From an uncultured bacterium (GTDB taxonomy: Bacteria; Verrucomicrobiota; Kiritimatiellia; RFP12; UBA1067): a stretch of 34,559 bases of DNA. Positions within the stretch are counted from its first letter, which is position 1. Each line of letters starts with the position of its first letter. A program made the position numbers and the translations under genes. This document shows, piece after piece, positions 18,100-25,927 of the stretch. The stretch is taken from assembly GCA_902769585.1 (NCBI GenBank), contig CACXPT010000020.1:1-34559 (forward strand), given 5' to 3'. The notes under the pieces are model-generated. The model did no database searches. It worked only from the letters and a program-made list of their open reading frames with translations, and was not told the origin of the DNA.

Positions 18100-19299
18100 C
18101 TAGCTGCGAAGGATCAGGCCCTTGAGGTACAAGCCCTCGGGGAAGGCCAGTGCCACGGGATGGTCCGCCGCCTGCCTGGTCCTGGCGACCACCTGCATGT
18201 CGCGCTTTGCGTCGAATGCCGCCTCCGCGCACACCTTCGCGAACAGCTCCGGCGTCACTGCGCCAGAGCAGGAGAAGGTGGCGAGGATGCCGCCCGGACG
18301 CAGCAGCTTCATCGCGAGCAGGTTGATGTCCTTGTATCCGCGCGTCGCACGCATCAGGCCGGACTTCGTGTCCGCGAACTTCGGCGGGTCGAGCACGATC
18401 AGGTCGAAAGAGCGCCCCTGGTCGCGGTAGAGCCGCAGCTGCTTGAAGACATCCGCCACGAGGAAATCGACCGCGGACCCGTCAGGGTTGGGCGTAAGCT
18501 CCGAGTTCCGCTTGGCGAGCGCGAGCGCCTCTGCCGAGGCATCCACATGCGTCACCGCGCGCGCCCCTGCCGCCTGCGCGGCGAGTCCGAACCCGCCGGT
18601 GTACGAGAAGCAGTTCAGCACTTCCGCACCATGCGCATACGCGCCGACGGCCGCACGTGCCTCGCGCTGGTCCAGGTAGAAGCCGGTCTTGTGCCCCTTG
18701 CGCACGTCCACCAGAAAGCGGATGGCTCCTTCATGTATCTCTATCAGCTCAGGCGGCTCCGCGCCGGCGAGGAGGCCTGTCTCCTGCGAGAGCCCCTCCC
18801 TCTCGCGTGCGGCGACGTCCGACCGGTTCCACACGCCGACGCATCCCGGCACGGATTCCATCAGCGCGCATGCTATCTCGCGCTTCCAGAACTCCGCGCC
18901 CGCAGTCGCGAGCTGCACCACCGCCGTGCCGGCGTAGAAGTCCGCCACCACGCCCGGCAGCCCGTCGGACTCAGCGTTTATGAGTCTGCAGGCGTCTGTC
19001 TCGCCGCCAGAAAGGAACATGCGTCGCCGTTCCACGGACTCCGCCACGCGCCGCCGCACGAAGGCAGCGTCCGGCACCGCGTCCGGCGAGAAGCTGAGCA
19101 TTCGCACGCGTATCTGCGAAGCGGGCGACCAGCTCCCGTAGCCGAGACAGGTTCCCTTCGCGTCGCAGACGGCAACCGTCTCGCCTACGCCGGGCGATCC
19201 GGTCACATCCCGTATTGCACCCGAGAATATCCACGGATGGTGATGGACGGTCGCGCGCTCGCGGCCATGATTAAGCGTTACACGATTTACGGAAGACAT
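18100..19299 (-). CDS. rlmI: 23S rRNA (cytosine-5) methyltransferase, RlmI-like
   Basis: 399 residues, the usual length for RlmI (396 in E. coli). An N-terminal PUA-like RNA-binding part (RVTLNHGRERATVHHHPWIFSGAI, residues about 6-70) precedes a Rossmann methyltransferase domain. Visible motifs are KTGFYLDQRE (204-213), the SAM-binding VLNCFSYTGGFG (227-238), the acidic HVDAS after strand 2, DPPKF (304-308) and TFSCSG (about 341-346), where Cys344 fits the catalytic cysteine. RlmI methylates C1962 of 23S rRNA using S-adenosylmethionine; that assignment is by family. I chose the start at 19299, with AGGAAAG upstream, rather than the ATG at 19398, because the extension is Pro-rich, unlike the family, and covers the promoter. 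It is monocistronic and divergent from the tRNA pair. Confidence 0.88.
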   Translation of the reverse strand: MSSVNRVTLNHGRERATVHHHPWIFSGAIRDVTGSPGVGETVAVCDAKGTCLGYGSWSPASQIRVRMLSFSPDAVPDAAFVRRRVAESVERRRMFLSGGETDACRLINAESDGLPGVVADFYAGTAVVQLATAGAEFWKREIACALMESVPGCVGVWNRSDVAAREREGLSQETGLLAGAEPPELIEIHEGAIRFLVDVRKGHKTGFYLDQREARAAVGAYAHGAEVLNCFSYTGGFGLAAQAAGARAVTHVDASAEALALAKRNSELTPNPDGSAVDFLVADVFKQLRLYRDQGRSFDLIVLDPPKFADTKSGLMRATRGYKDINLLAMKLLRPGGILATFSCSGAVTPELFAKVCAEAAFDAKRDMQVVARTRQAADHPVALAFPEGLYLKGLILRS

Positions 19300-19326
19300 A
19301 CGGGCAACTTTCCTGGTTAGGGCGGT

Positions 19327-19355
19327 ATTATAGCCCAAACCCACCGCGCATGCAA
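19327..19355 (-). promoter_or_regulatory. Promoter of rlmI (TTGCAT, 17 nt, TATAAT)
   Basis: On the minus strand -35 TTGCAT (19355-19350) and a perfect -10 TATAAT (19332-19327), separated by 17 nt. The predicted leader is about 20 nt and includes AGGAAAG before the ATG. Confidence 0.65.
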
Positions 19356-19397
19356 ATGGCCAACTTGGCGGCGGCGGAAAATTTCGCAGATACCCCA

Positions 19398-19426
19398 TTG
19401 ACGGCGCGGCCAGATTATGGCATACT
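19398..19426 (+). promoter_or_regulatory. Promoter of the tRNA-Leu/tRNA-Glu pair
   Basis: TTGACG (19398-19403), 17 nt, then CATACT (19421-19426) with a TGG extension, about 11 nt before the first base of tRNA-Leu. Confidence 0.55.
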
Positions 19427-19437
19427 ATGCGCCCGTT

Positions 19438-19522
19438 GCACCCGTGGTGAAATTGGCATACACGCTAGATTCAGGTTCTAGTGCCGCAAGGTGTGTGGGT
19501 TCGACTCCCACCGGGTGCACCA
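19438..19522 (+). tRNA. tRNA-Leu, anticodon CAG
   Basis: 85 nt with encoded CCA. The acceptor stem is GCACCCG/CGGGTGC with discriminator A. The anticodon stem CTAGA/TCTAG encloses the loop TTCAGGT, which gives anticodon CAG (reads CUG). A long variable arm (TGCCGCAAGGTGT region), typical of class II tRNAs, is followed by a T arm GTGGG-TTCGACT-CCCAC. Confidence 0.95.
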
Positions 19523-19528
19523 GAAGTA

Positions 19529-19603
19529 GCCTCCTTCGTCTATCGGCTAGGACATCAGGTTCTCATCCTGAGAAGAGGAGTTCGACTCTCCTAGGAGGTG
19601 CCA
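19529..19603 (+). tRNA. tRNA-Glu, anticodon CTC
   Basis: 75 nt with encoded CCA, 6 nt after tRNA-Leu. The acceptor stem is GCCTCCT/AGGAGGT with a G-U first pair and discriminator G. The anticodon stem TCAGG/CCTGA encloses TTCTCAT, giving anticodon CTC (reads GAG). The T arm is GAGGAGTTCGACTCTCC. It is charged by the GluRS encoded at 30753-32063. Confidence 0.94.
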
Positions 19604-19636
19604 ATCGCAGGGCACACGACGAAACCAAGAAAACAA

Positions 19637-21574
19637 ATGAGCGTTGTCTGGAAATCCTGCTGGCGAATCCTCAAATTCTCTCTGCTGCTTCTTTTGGGCG
19701 CTATAGTCCTCGTCTTGGCCTCGGTCACCTTCTTCGACCAGCCCGTGCCGCAACGGCTGCTGCACAGGATCACCGACTCCGTCTCCAACGACGACTTGCT
19801 CGTGAGCGCCGAGTCGGCCTCCTTCCGCCTATCGTACGGACTCAGGATCCGCAACTTGCGCGTCTTTGACCGCAAGAAGACGGCCGCTGATCCGATCATC
19901 GCCGCATCCCTCGTCGATGTGCAGGTCAACTTCTGGCAACTGCCATGGCGCCGCGAGACGATCCTGAAGCACGTCACGGTGACGGAACTGAAATATCCCC
20001 GTCTCGGCGACGGCTACTACATACCCGACTCCATCGAGTTCCCAGGGCAGCCGGACTTCAAGGAGAAAAACGAGCCCATAACCCTAGACCTCCCCACCGT
20101 CCGCCCCTTCCAACTCACGCTGATCCAGCCGAACATACTATCCGTCACTCCGAAATTCGTGGAGATCCCTCATGTCGAGTTCACGGAAAAGTCGATGGTC
20201 GCAAGGGGCTTGCACCTCCAGTGGATCGACTCCGAGGCTCTTATGACGCTTGACGGCGAGTGCGCACTAGACCTCGACGCGCAGCTCGTCAGCGGCAGGG
20301 TGCACGGCCTCGCACGCCAGAGCAACATCCTTCCTATGCTCAGAGCGCTCGAGATCACCAACTCCTACGCCTTCATAGAAAGCTTCACGAAGGTGGAGCA
20401 GCCCGTCGTCGCCAGTTGCGACTTCAACGTCAATCTCCGCAACAACGACCTCAACATTCTTCTCGATCTCCATCCGACAGGCGGATGCTACAACCAAGTG
20501 CCGCTCAGGAATGCCGACGGCAAGGTCGACATCACGGTATTCGTGCGCGACACCTTCCAGAACGCCCACATCGTCGTCGGACCGGTCGACGCCTATCTTG
20601 CGGACGGCAAGACCATGAACGGGACGATATGCTACGACAACACGAACGACATCGGCTACGTGACGTTCAAGGACATCCGTTCCACCACTTCGCTGTCAAA
20701 CGCCCTGGCCGTCGCCGACGTGCTGAACGACGGCACGCTCGACTGCCTCTCCCTCTCCACTCCTCCGACCATCACCCTCGACGGGCGGCTCGCGGTCGAT
20801 CCAACATACGCCGCCACGAACTTTCTCGACGGCACGCTCGCCTTCGACAAGGGATCATTCTTTTCCATTCCTCTCACCAAAGCCTCGACCGAGTTCCACG
20901 TGCGCGGAACGGACATCACCTTCTCCAACGCGCGCGCCACGGCTCCGCACGGCGGGACGGTAACTGGCGATGGCGGCATCTCCATCCCCGACTTCAAGCA
21001 GGAAAAGGCGTCCTTCACGGTTTCAGTGAAGTGCGCCAGCGTGCCTCTCACCGACTTCGCCGACATCTTCAAGTTCGATGTCGGCGACAAGCACGGCACC
21101 ATCTTCGGGAATGTCACCCTCTCTGGTCCTCTCCAGACCAATCTCTCCAGCCGCATCAGCGGGCAAGGGCACGTCGAATGCCGCAATGGACACCTTGCGC
21201 AGATGAAGGTTTTCGCTGGCCTCACCGACTATCTGGCCAAACACGTCCCCGGCATCGCTTCATTCGTCAACCAGTCGCGCGGTTCCTTGGACTTCTCGAT
21301 CACGAACGGCATCTTCCGAACCGAGAACATCCACATCGACGGCGGATTCTTCTCGATCATCTCCTCCGGCACATACGACATTCCGAACGACAAGCTCGAC
21401 TTCTCCGCGCGCGTGACCCTTACCAAGAACGACGGTTTCTTCGCAACGCTCGCAACCCCTATCACATGGCCGTTCGCCAATCTCTCGAAGATGCTGCTAG
21501 ATTTCAAGATATTCGGCTCGCTAGACAAGCCGGACTGGAAATACAACAAGAGCCTGATGGATAGGTTCAAGTAG
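19637..21574 (+). CDS. AsmA-like inner-membrane-anchored envelope protein
   Basis: 645 residues from the ATG at 19637. A single N-terminal membrane anchor (ILKFSLLLLLGAIVLVLASV) is followed by about 600 residues of repetitive beta structure. The sequence style, with alternating hydrophobic strands, DVQVNF near the start and a C-terminal GQGHVECRNGHLAQMKVFAG, then SLDFSITNGIFRTENIHIDGG and FKIFGSLDKPDWKY, fits the AsmA/TamB-like superfamily. These form grooved bridges that move lipids between inner and outer membranes of diderm bacteria. The role is inferred from the family. A GTG start at 19598 is unlikely because it lies inside tRNA-Glu. There is no clear Shine-Dalgarno. It probably shares a transcript with the tRNA pair 33 nt upstream, and its TAG stop is followed directly by a heptamer repeat tract leading into rnhB. 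Confidence 0.75.
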   Translation: MSVVWKSCWRILKFSLLLLLGAIVLVLASVTFFDQPVPQRLLHRITDSVSNDDLLVSAESASFRLSYGLRIRNLRVFDRKKTAADPIIAASLVDVQVNFWQLPWRRETILKHVTVTELKYPRLGDGYYIPDSIEFPGQPDFKEKNEPITLDLPTVRPFQLTLIQPNILSVTPKFVEIPHVEFTEKSMVARGLHLQWIDSEALMTLDGECALDLDAQLVSGRVHGLARQSNILPMLRALEITNSYAFIESFTKVEQPVVASCDFNVNLRNNDLNILLDLHPTGGCYNQVPLRNADGKVDITVFVRDTFQNAHIVVGPVDAYLADGKTMNGTICYDNTNDIGYVTFKDIRSTTSLSNALAVADVLNDGTLDCLSLSTPPTITLDGRLAVDPTYAATNFLDGTLAFDKGSFFSIPLTKASTEFHVRGTDITFSNARATAPHGGTVTGDGGISIPDFKQEKASFTVSVKCASVPLTDFADIFKFDVGDKHGTIFGNVTLSGPLQTNLSSRISGQGHVECRNGHLAQMKVFAGLTDYLAKHVPGIASFVNQSRGSLDFSITNGIFRTENIHIDGGFFSIISSGTYDIPNDKLDFSARVTLTKNDGFFATLATPITWPFANLSKMLLDFKIFGSLDKPDWKYNKSLMDRFK

Positions 21575-21644
21575 GTGAAAGGTGAATGGTGAAAGGTGAA
21601 AGGTGAAGGGTGAAAGGTGAAGGGTGAAAGGTGAAGGGTGAAAG
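21575..21644. repeat. Ten tandem 7-nt units (GTGAAAG type) at the 5' end of rnhB
   Basis: Ten head-to-tail heptamers GTGAAAG, GTGAATG or GTGAAGG begin one base after the stop of the AsmA-like gene. The ninth unit supplies the GTG start codon of rnhB at 21631, and an in-frame TGA lies just upstream at 21625. Because 7 is not a multiple of 3, unit gain or loss downstream of 21631 would shift the rnhB frame. Confidence 0.92.
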
Positions 21645-22383
21645 GAGTGGCATATCGCTTGAATATGAGCGGGCGTTTGGCGAAGATGCCGTCGTGATGG
21701 GGATCGACGAGGCGGGGCGCGGACCGCTTGCCGGCCCTGTGTTCGCCGCGGCTGTCTCGGTGCCTCTTGATCGCGCGGCCGAACTGCTAACCGGCGACTG
21801 GAATGCCGTCAACGACTCCAAGAAACTCTCCCCCGCCCGGCGCGACGCCATTGCCGCCGCCATCAAGTCCACCCCTGGCTGCACCTTCGCAATCGCCTCC
21901 GCATCCGCCCTAGAGATTGACCAGTCGAACATCCTCCGCGCCACCCACCTCGCCATGCGCCGCGCCGCCCTATCCCTCGCCGAAAAACTTGGCTTTAGAC
22001 TCACGGAAACCGCCGCCGTACCAAGCACCAAGCACCAAGCACTAAGCACTCCTTTCCGCGTCCTCGTCGACGGATTACCTGTGAAGACTCTGCCGTTTCC
22101 GTCGAAGAATCTCGTGAAGGGAGACGCGAAGTCGCTTTTCATCGCCGCCGCGTCGATACTCGCCAAGACGGCCCGCGACGCCTACTGCCTAGAGATGGAT
22201 GCGCAATATCCAGGCTACGGTTTTGCCGTCCACAAGGGGTATCCCACGCCCGCGCATTTCACTGCGCTGGAACGTCTCGGCCCCTGCCCAGAGCATCGGC
22301 AGAGCTTCGGACCTGTGGCGGAAGCGATGTTCTTCCGCGGGACCGGAAACGCCGACGGGCAGGACCACTCCAATCAGTCCTGA
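21631..22383 (+). CDS. rnhB: Ribonuclease HII
   Basis: 250 residues. RNase HII cuts RNA at RNA-DNA junctions, for example misincorporated ribonucleotides. The family motifs are all present: GIDEAGRGPLAGPV with catalytic Asp26-Glu27, NDSKKLSPARRD, VLVDGLPV with Asp147, ASILAKTARD with Asp183, and YGFAVHKGYPTPAH. The start is a GTG inside a heptamer repeat tract. It is preferred over a Met just before GIDEAGRG because the LEYERAFG segment before that motif is also seen in other RNase HII proteins, and an in-frame stop lies just upstream. A second heptamer tract (22021-22048) inserts about ten unusual residues, at about 131-140, before the VLVDG strand. The 3' end overlaps the convergent murF by 10 nt. 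Confidence 0.93.
   Translation: MKGERSGISLEYERAFGEDAVVMGIDEAGRGPLAGPVFAAAVSVPLDRAAELLTGDWNAVNDSKKLSPARRDAIAAAIKSTPGCTFAIASASALEIDQSNILRATHLAMRRAALSLAEKLGFRLTETAAVPSTKHQALSTPFRVLVDGLPVKTLPFPSKNLVKGDAKSLFIAAASILAKTARDAYCLEMDAQYPGYGFAVHKGYPTPAHFTALERLGPCPEHRQSFGPVAEAMFFRGTGNADGQDHSNQS
22021..22048. repeat. Four tandem 7-nt units (CCAAGCA) inside rnhB
   Basis: CCAAGCA three times and CTAAGCA once, within coding sequence, translated as part of VPSTKHQALST. The 28 nt are not a whole number of codons, so copy-number change by one or two units would frameshift rnhB. Confidence 0.9.
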
Positions 22384-23621
22384 AGGAGCTGCTCGAGGTG
22401 CATCCCGTGCGAGGCCTTCAATAGGACCAGATCGCCCGCCGCGAGATAACCTTCCAGAAAGGTCTTAAGGTCCTTAAGGTCTTTAAAGTCCTTAAGGTTG
22501 TTAAAGTCTTTAAGGTCGTTAAGGTTCTTAAGGTTGTTAGGGGTGTTAGGGGTGTTAGGGTCGTTAAGGTCGTTGAGGTCTTTAAGCGCTGCAGAGAAGG
22601 CGTCGCCCACCAGCAGCACAGCATCAAGCTTTAGACTGATGGCTCGCGCCAGCACCTGCGCATGGTGCTTCGCGCTGCTTTCGCCGAGCTCGAACATGTC
22701 ACCAAGCACCGCGATCCTGCGACCCTTCGCCGGCACCGACGCGAACGTCTCCAGCGCCACCATCATGCTCGTGGGATTGGCGTTGTAGCAGTCGGAGATG
22801 AACGTCGCAACGCCCTTCTCCACCACGCGCCAGCGATCGCCAGGCAGCGCGAAGTCCGTCAGCGCGGCGAGGCACTTCTCCGTCGTCACGCCAAAACGCC
22901 GCGCGCATGCGGCGGCAATCAGCGCGTTCGACACGTTGTGCCGACCAGGGAGACGCACCGCGAGCGCATCGCGAAACGCCGCCGCCTCGGGATCGTCCTG
23001 CGACACCGTAACCACAGGCGCCGCGCTCATCGCGCGCAGGCGCTCGTAGCGGTCGTTCTCGCGCGCAAGAACCGCAAACCCGCCAAGCGGCAACGAACGG
23101 AACATCGTCCCCTTCTCGTCGGCTATCCCGTCCTGCGTCTTGAAGAACTCTATGTGCGCCGTGCCGATGGAGCTGATCAGTCCCACGTCAGGCCGAGCGA
23201 TGTCCACAAGGTACGCGATCTCGCCAGGATGGTTTGTGCCCATCTCCACGACAAGGAAGTCGGCGTCCGGCGGACAGTTGAGGATGGTGAGCGGCAAGCC
23301 GAGGTCGTTGTTGAAGTTGCCCGCAGTCGCGTGCACCTTGAATCCGCCCGCCCTCAGGAAGGCCGCCGTCAGCTCCTTCACCGTCGTCTTTCCTGCGCTG
23401 CCAGTGACTCCAATGACTGTGGCCTTCAGCGTCCTGCGGTACTCGCGCGCAGTCGCCGCCAGCTCTTCCTTGCCGTCTATGATTCCGGCCGCGCCGGCGG
23501 CTTTCGCCTGCGGAATGAAATCGTGCCCGTCCACGTGCTCGCCATTGATGGCGACGAACAGCATGCCCGGCTTAACCTGTCGCGAGTCTAGCGTCGCGCC
23601 GCTGAATGTGATGTTGGACAT
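22374..23621 (-). CDS. murF: UDP-N-acetylmuramoyl-tripeptide--D-alanyl-D-alanine ligase
   Basis: 415 residues. MurF joins D-Ala-D-Ala to UDP-MurNAc-tripeptide with ATP in cytoplasmic peptidoglycan precursor synthesis. The Mur-ligase signatures are in order: substrate-binding N-terminus with DSRQVKPGMLFVAI, P-loop GVTGSAGKTT (71-80, Lys78), GNFNNDLGLPLT (from 101), EMGTNHPGEI, GTAHIEFF, GRHNVSNALIAAA, DCYNANPTSM, VLGDMFELGE and C-terminal LLKASHGMHLE. Residues 346-387 are a run of 14 tripeptides of the LKD/LND/FKD/PNT type, encoded by a 9-nt tandem repeat. They replace the ordinary surface segment between GDAFSAA and the last helix. It is not in a dcw-like cluster. Its predicted promoter is 6 nt from the ATG with no Shine-Dalgarno. 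Confidence 0.94.
   Translation of the reverse strand: MSNITFSGATLDSRQVKPGMLFVAINGEHVDGHDFIPQAKAAGAAGIIDGKEELAATAREYRRTLKATVIGVTGSAGKTTVKELTAAFLRAGGFKVHATAGNFNNDLGLPLTILNCPPDADFLVVEMGTNHPGEIAYLVDIARPDVGLISSIGTAHIEFFKTQDGIADEKGTMFRSLPLGGFAVLARENDRYERLRAMSAAPVVTVSQDDPEAAAFRDALAVRLPGRHNVSNALIAAACARRFGVTTEKCLAALTDFALPGDRWRVVEKGVATFISDCYNANPTSMMVALETFASVPAKGRRIAVLGDMFELGESSAKHHAQVLARAISLKLDAVLLVGDAFSAALKDLNDLNDPNTPNTPNNLKNLNDLKDFNNLKDFKDLKDLKTFLEGYLAAGDLVLLKASHGMHLEQLLQD
22461..22586. repeat. Fourteen tandem 9-nt units inside murF
   Basis: In plus-strand view the units are variants of GTCNTTAAG (for example GTCCTTAAG, GTCTTTAAA, GGTGTTAGG, GTCGTTAAG), 126 nt in all and exactly in frame. On the coding strand they give tripeptides rich in Leu/Phe, Lys/Asn and Asp. 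Copy-number change would lengthen or shorten MurF without a frameshift. Confidence 0.92.
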
Positions 23622-23627
23622 GGCGAT

Positions 23628-23636
23628 AGTATACCA
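23628..23636 (-). promoter_or_regulatory. Extended -10 of murF, predicted leaderless start
   Basis: TGG-TATACT on the minus strand, with the -10 at 23633-23628 and 6 nt to the ATG at 23621. No convincing -35 is present 17-18 nt upstream, as expected when an extended -10 compensates. Confidence 0.45.
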
Positions 23637-25850
23637 TTATTCGAACGTGAGCGTACCGGCTTTGAGAAGATCCTTGCGGCAGACGAACGGGCGGTCCCCC
23701 TTCTTGCCGTTCCACGAGTGGCAAGGCGCGCCTGCCCCGGTCTGGCGGCGGATCGCCAGCCGCCGCCCATGCGGCAGCGAGACGTCCACGCGGCCGAAGA
23801 GCGGCAGGCCGAGCGCGTACTCGCCGCTCGCGGGACACACGGGGTACATCCCCAGCGCGCTCCACACGAACCATGCCGAAGTCTGTCCGTTGTCCTCGTC
23901 GCCGCAGTAGCCGTCCGGACGCGCCTTGTAGAGGCGATTCATCGCCTCGTGCGCCCAGTGCCGCGCCTTCTCAGGCGCGCCCACATAGTCATAGATATAG
24001 ATCATGTGCTGGATCGGCTGGTTGCCGTGCGCGTACTGGCCGAAGCCCGCAATCTGCATCTCGCGGATCTCGTGAGTACATCCGCCCTTGAAAAACGAGC
24101 CGTCGAAGTCCGGCGGCGAGGCGAACACGGAGTCGAGGCGCGCCACGGCCGCCTTCTCGCCGCCCATCGCCGCCACGAGGCCCGGGATGTCGTGGAACAC
24201 GCTCCATGTGTAGTGGAGCGGCGTTCCCTCGGTGAAGTCGTACGACCAGCGGATCGGACTGAACGCGGGATCCCACGTGCCGTCCTTCGCGCGACCGCAC
24301 GCAAGCCGGTGTTCGGGATGGAACAGGTTGCGCCAATTGGCCGAACGGGCGAGGAATACGTCGGTCTCCGCCTTCGGACGCCCCAGCGCAGTCCCCATCT
24401 TCCAGATGCACCAGTCGGCGTATGCGTACTCCAGCGTGCGCGAGGCGGACTGGTTGCCGCCGGTCGCTCCGTCGCGCGCCACGTAGCCGAGCGAGTTGTA
24501 CTCGTCGTAGCCGACACGTCCCACCGAGATGATCGTCCCGGTGGCCGATGTCGCCTTCACGAGGCCCGCGTAAAGCGCACGCGCAGTATCGTCATCCATG
24601 CAGCCAGCCATGTGCGCGTCCGCCACCACCGCGGCGGAGTTCTGCCCGATCATGCAGTTGCGGTGGAACGGCGCCGACCATTCAGGCAGCCAGCCGCTCT
24701 CTTCCAGGCAGTGCCGCAGTCCTTCCATGATCTCGGCGTTGCGCTCGGGGTAGACGAACGCGAGCAGCGGGAAGAGCGCGCGGAAGGTATCCCAGAAGCC
24801 GGTGTCGCAGTAGTATCTGCCCGACAGCACGCCTTTCCCGTACGGGCTTCGGTGGATTGGACGACCATCCTCGCCGTACTCGTGCAGCTGGCGCGGGAAG
24901 AGGAGCGTGCGGTACAGGCACGTGTAGAACTTGCGCAAGTCCTCATCCGTCCCGTCGGCGGCGTCCAGCCGCCCGAGCGCCTCGTTCCACGCCGTACGCC
25001 CAAGCGCCACCAAGCCGTCGAAGCCGCAATCGCCAAGCTCGCGCAGGTTGCGCGCCGCCTGTTCCGGCCCGACAAAGCTGGAGGCCACGCGCACATGCAC
25101 GCGTTCGCCACGCGCAGTCGGCGCGAACGTCACCACCGCGCCGGCATGGCCACCAGCGCTGGATCGCCCTTCCACGAGCTTCTTCCCGTCCCAGACGGAC
25201 ACCGATACGATCGGCTTGTCGAACTCCAGCACGAACCAGCAGTCGAGCGGTTTAAGGGCAAGATGACGCTCGTTGCCGCGGATGTTCATCTTCGAGCTGC
25301 GCCCGGTGATCCGCCGATTCGCCGCGTCCACTTCAACCGACGATCCCATGTCAAGCGCGTCGACAACGAGGCGAGGCGCGTCAGTCGCTGGATACGTGAT
25401 GCGGAACATCGCCGCCCGCTCGGTCGGCGTCAGCTCTACCGTAGTGTCGTAGTCGGCAAGGTAGACGCGGTAGTAGTGCGGCAGCGCCTGCTCCGTCTTG
25501 TGCGAGAACCAGCAGGCGCGATCCTTCTCCACGAAGACAGCCTTGCCGGTGATCGGCATGATCGAAAACTGGCCGTAGTCGCCGATCCACGGGCTTGGCT
25601 GGTGCGTCTGGTGGAACCCCATGATCTTGCGCTCTTTCCAGTCATACAGCCAGCCTTGACCTGCCGGACCCGTCTGCGGCGTCCATGCGTTCATGCCCCA
25701 CGGGCGCGCGATCGCCGGGTAGAGGTTCCCGTTCGACACCTCTTTCGTGTTGTCGGTCCCCACGAACGGATCGGCGAACCGCACGGGGTCTTCGATCCCG
25801 GCAGCGCCCAGCGCCGCCATCGTCACGCAAATGCCTGCAAGTCTCTTCAT
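23637..25850 (-). CDS. Secreted GH92 exo-alpha-mannosidase, probably alpha-1,2
   Basis: 737 residues, typical of GH92. The signal peptide is MKRLAGICVTMAALGAAG. GH92 enzymes are Ca-dependent inverting exo-mannosidases acting on mannans and N-glycans. Family landmarks seen: DPFVGTDNTKEVSNGNLYPA near the start, GFHQTHQPSPWIGDYGQFSIMP, RYYCDTGFWDTFR, TEGTPLHYTW with the likely acid Glu541, THEIREM with His593-Glu594, GQYAHGNQPIQHM, and GDEDNGQTSAW with Asp651 and Asp653 as the base region. By spacing, Glu541, the His-Glu pair and the two Asp match the catalytic and +1-subsite residues described for the alpha-1,2-mannosidase BT3990, so alpha-1,2 preference is likely (inferred without an alignment). 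AGGATG lies upstream of the ATG. It ends 15 nt before the murF start. Confidence 0.92.
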   Translation of the reverse strand: MKRLAGICVTMAALGAAGIEDPVRFADPFVGTDNTKEVSNGNLYPAIARPWGMNAWTPQTGPAGQGWLYDWKERKIMGFHQTHQPSPWIGDYGQFSIMPITGKAVFVEKDRACWFSHKTEQALPHYYRVYLADYDTTVELTPTERAAMFRITYPATDAPRLVVDALDMGSSVEVDAANRRITGRSSKMNIRGNERHLALKPLDCWFVLEFDKPIVSVSVWDGKKLVEGRSSAGGHAGAVVTFAPTARGERVHVRVASSFVGPEQAARNLRELGDCGFDGLVALGRTAWNEALGRLDAADGTDEDLRKFYTCLYRTLLFPRQLHEYGEDGRPIHRSPYGKGVLSGRYYCDTGFWDTFRALFPLLAFVYPERNAEIMEGLRHCLEESGWLPEWSAPFHRNCMIGQNSAAVVADAHMAGCMDDDTARALYAGLVKATSATGTIISVGRVGYDEYNSLGYVARDGATGGNQSASRTLEYAYADWCIWKMGTALGRPKAETDVFLARSANWRNLFHPEHRLACGRAKDGTWDPAFSPIRWSYDFTEGTPLHYTWSVFHDIPGLVAAMGGEKAAVARLDSVFASPPDFDGSFFKGGCTHEIREMQIAGFGQYAHGNQPIQHMIYIYDYVGAPEKARHWAHEAMNRLYKARPDGYCGDEDNGQTSAWFVWSALGMYPVCPASGEYALGLPLFGRVDVSLPHGRRLAIRRQTGAGAPCHSWNGKKGDRPFVCRKDLLKAGTLTFE

Positions 25851-25882
25851 GTTCAGTCATCCTGTCTTTTTGCTGCCGCACT

Positions 25883-25911
25883 ATCGTATCATATCCCCGC
25901 TCTTCCTTGAA
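25883..25911 (-). promoter_or_regulatory. Promoter of the GH92 gene
   Basis: On the minus strand TTCAAG (25911-25906), 17 nt, TACGAT (25888-25883) with a TGA extension, 32 nt upstream of the ATG. Its -35 is 16 nt from the -35 of the divergent beta-helix gene, so the two promoters could share regulators. Confidence 0.5.
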
Positions 25912-25927
25912 GCGCGAAATCGCCCAC

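Noticed and set aside
19598-19636. Upstream GTG start for the AsmA-like gene
   Set aside because: It begins inside the 3' end of tRNA-Glu; the ATG at 19637 leads directly into the membrane anchor.
21575-21644. Heptamer tract considered as a CRISPR array
   Set aside because: Units are 7 nt with no spacers and no cas genes nearby; it is a simple tandem repeat.
24018-24020. Gln611 in HGNQPIQ considered as a lost catalytic acid, as in mannose-phosphate uncapping GH92 enzymes
   Set aside because: By spacing to the Asp651/Asp653 pair, the acid position matches Glu541 in TEGTPLHYTW, which is present. The HGNQP form is not the acid site.
23718-25910. 730-codon plus-strand frame
   Set aside because: Antisense to the GH92 gene, which carries all family landmarks.
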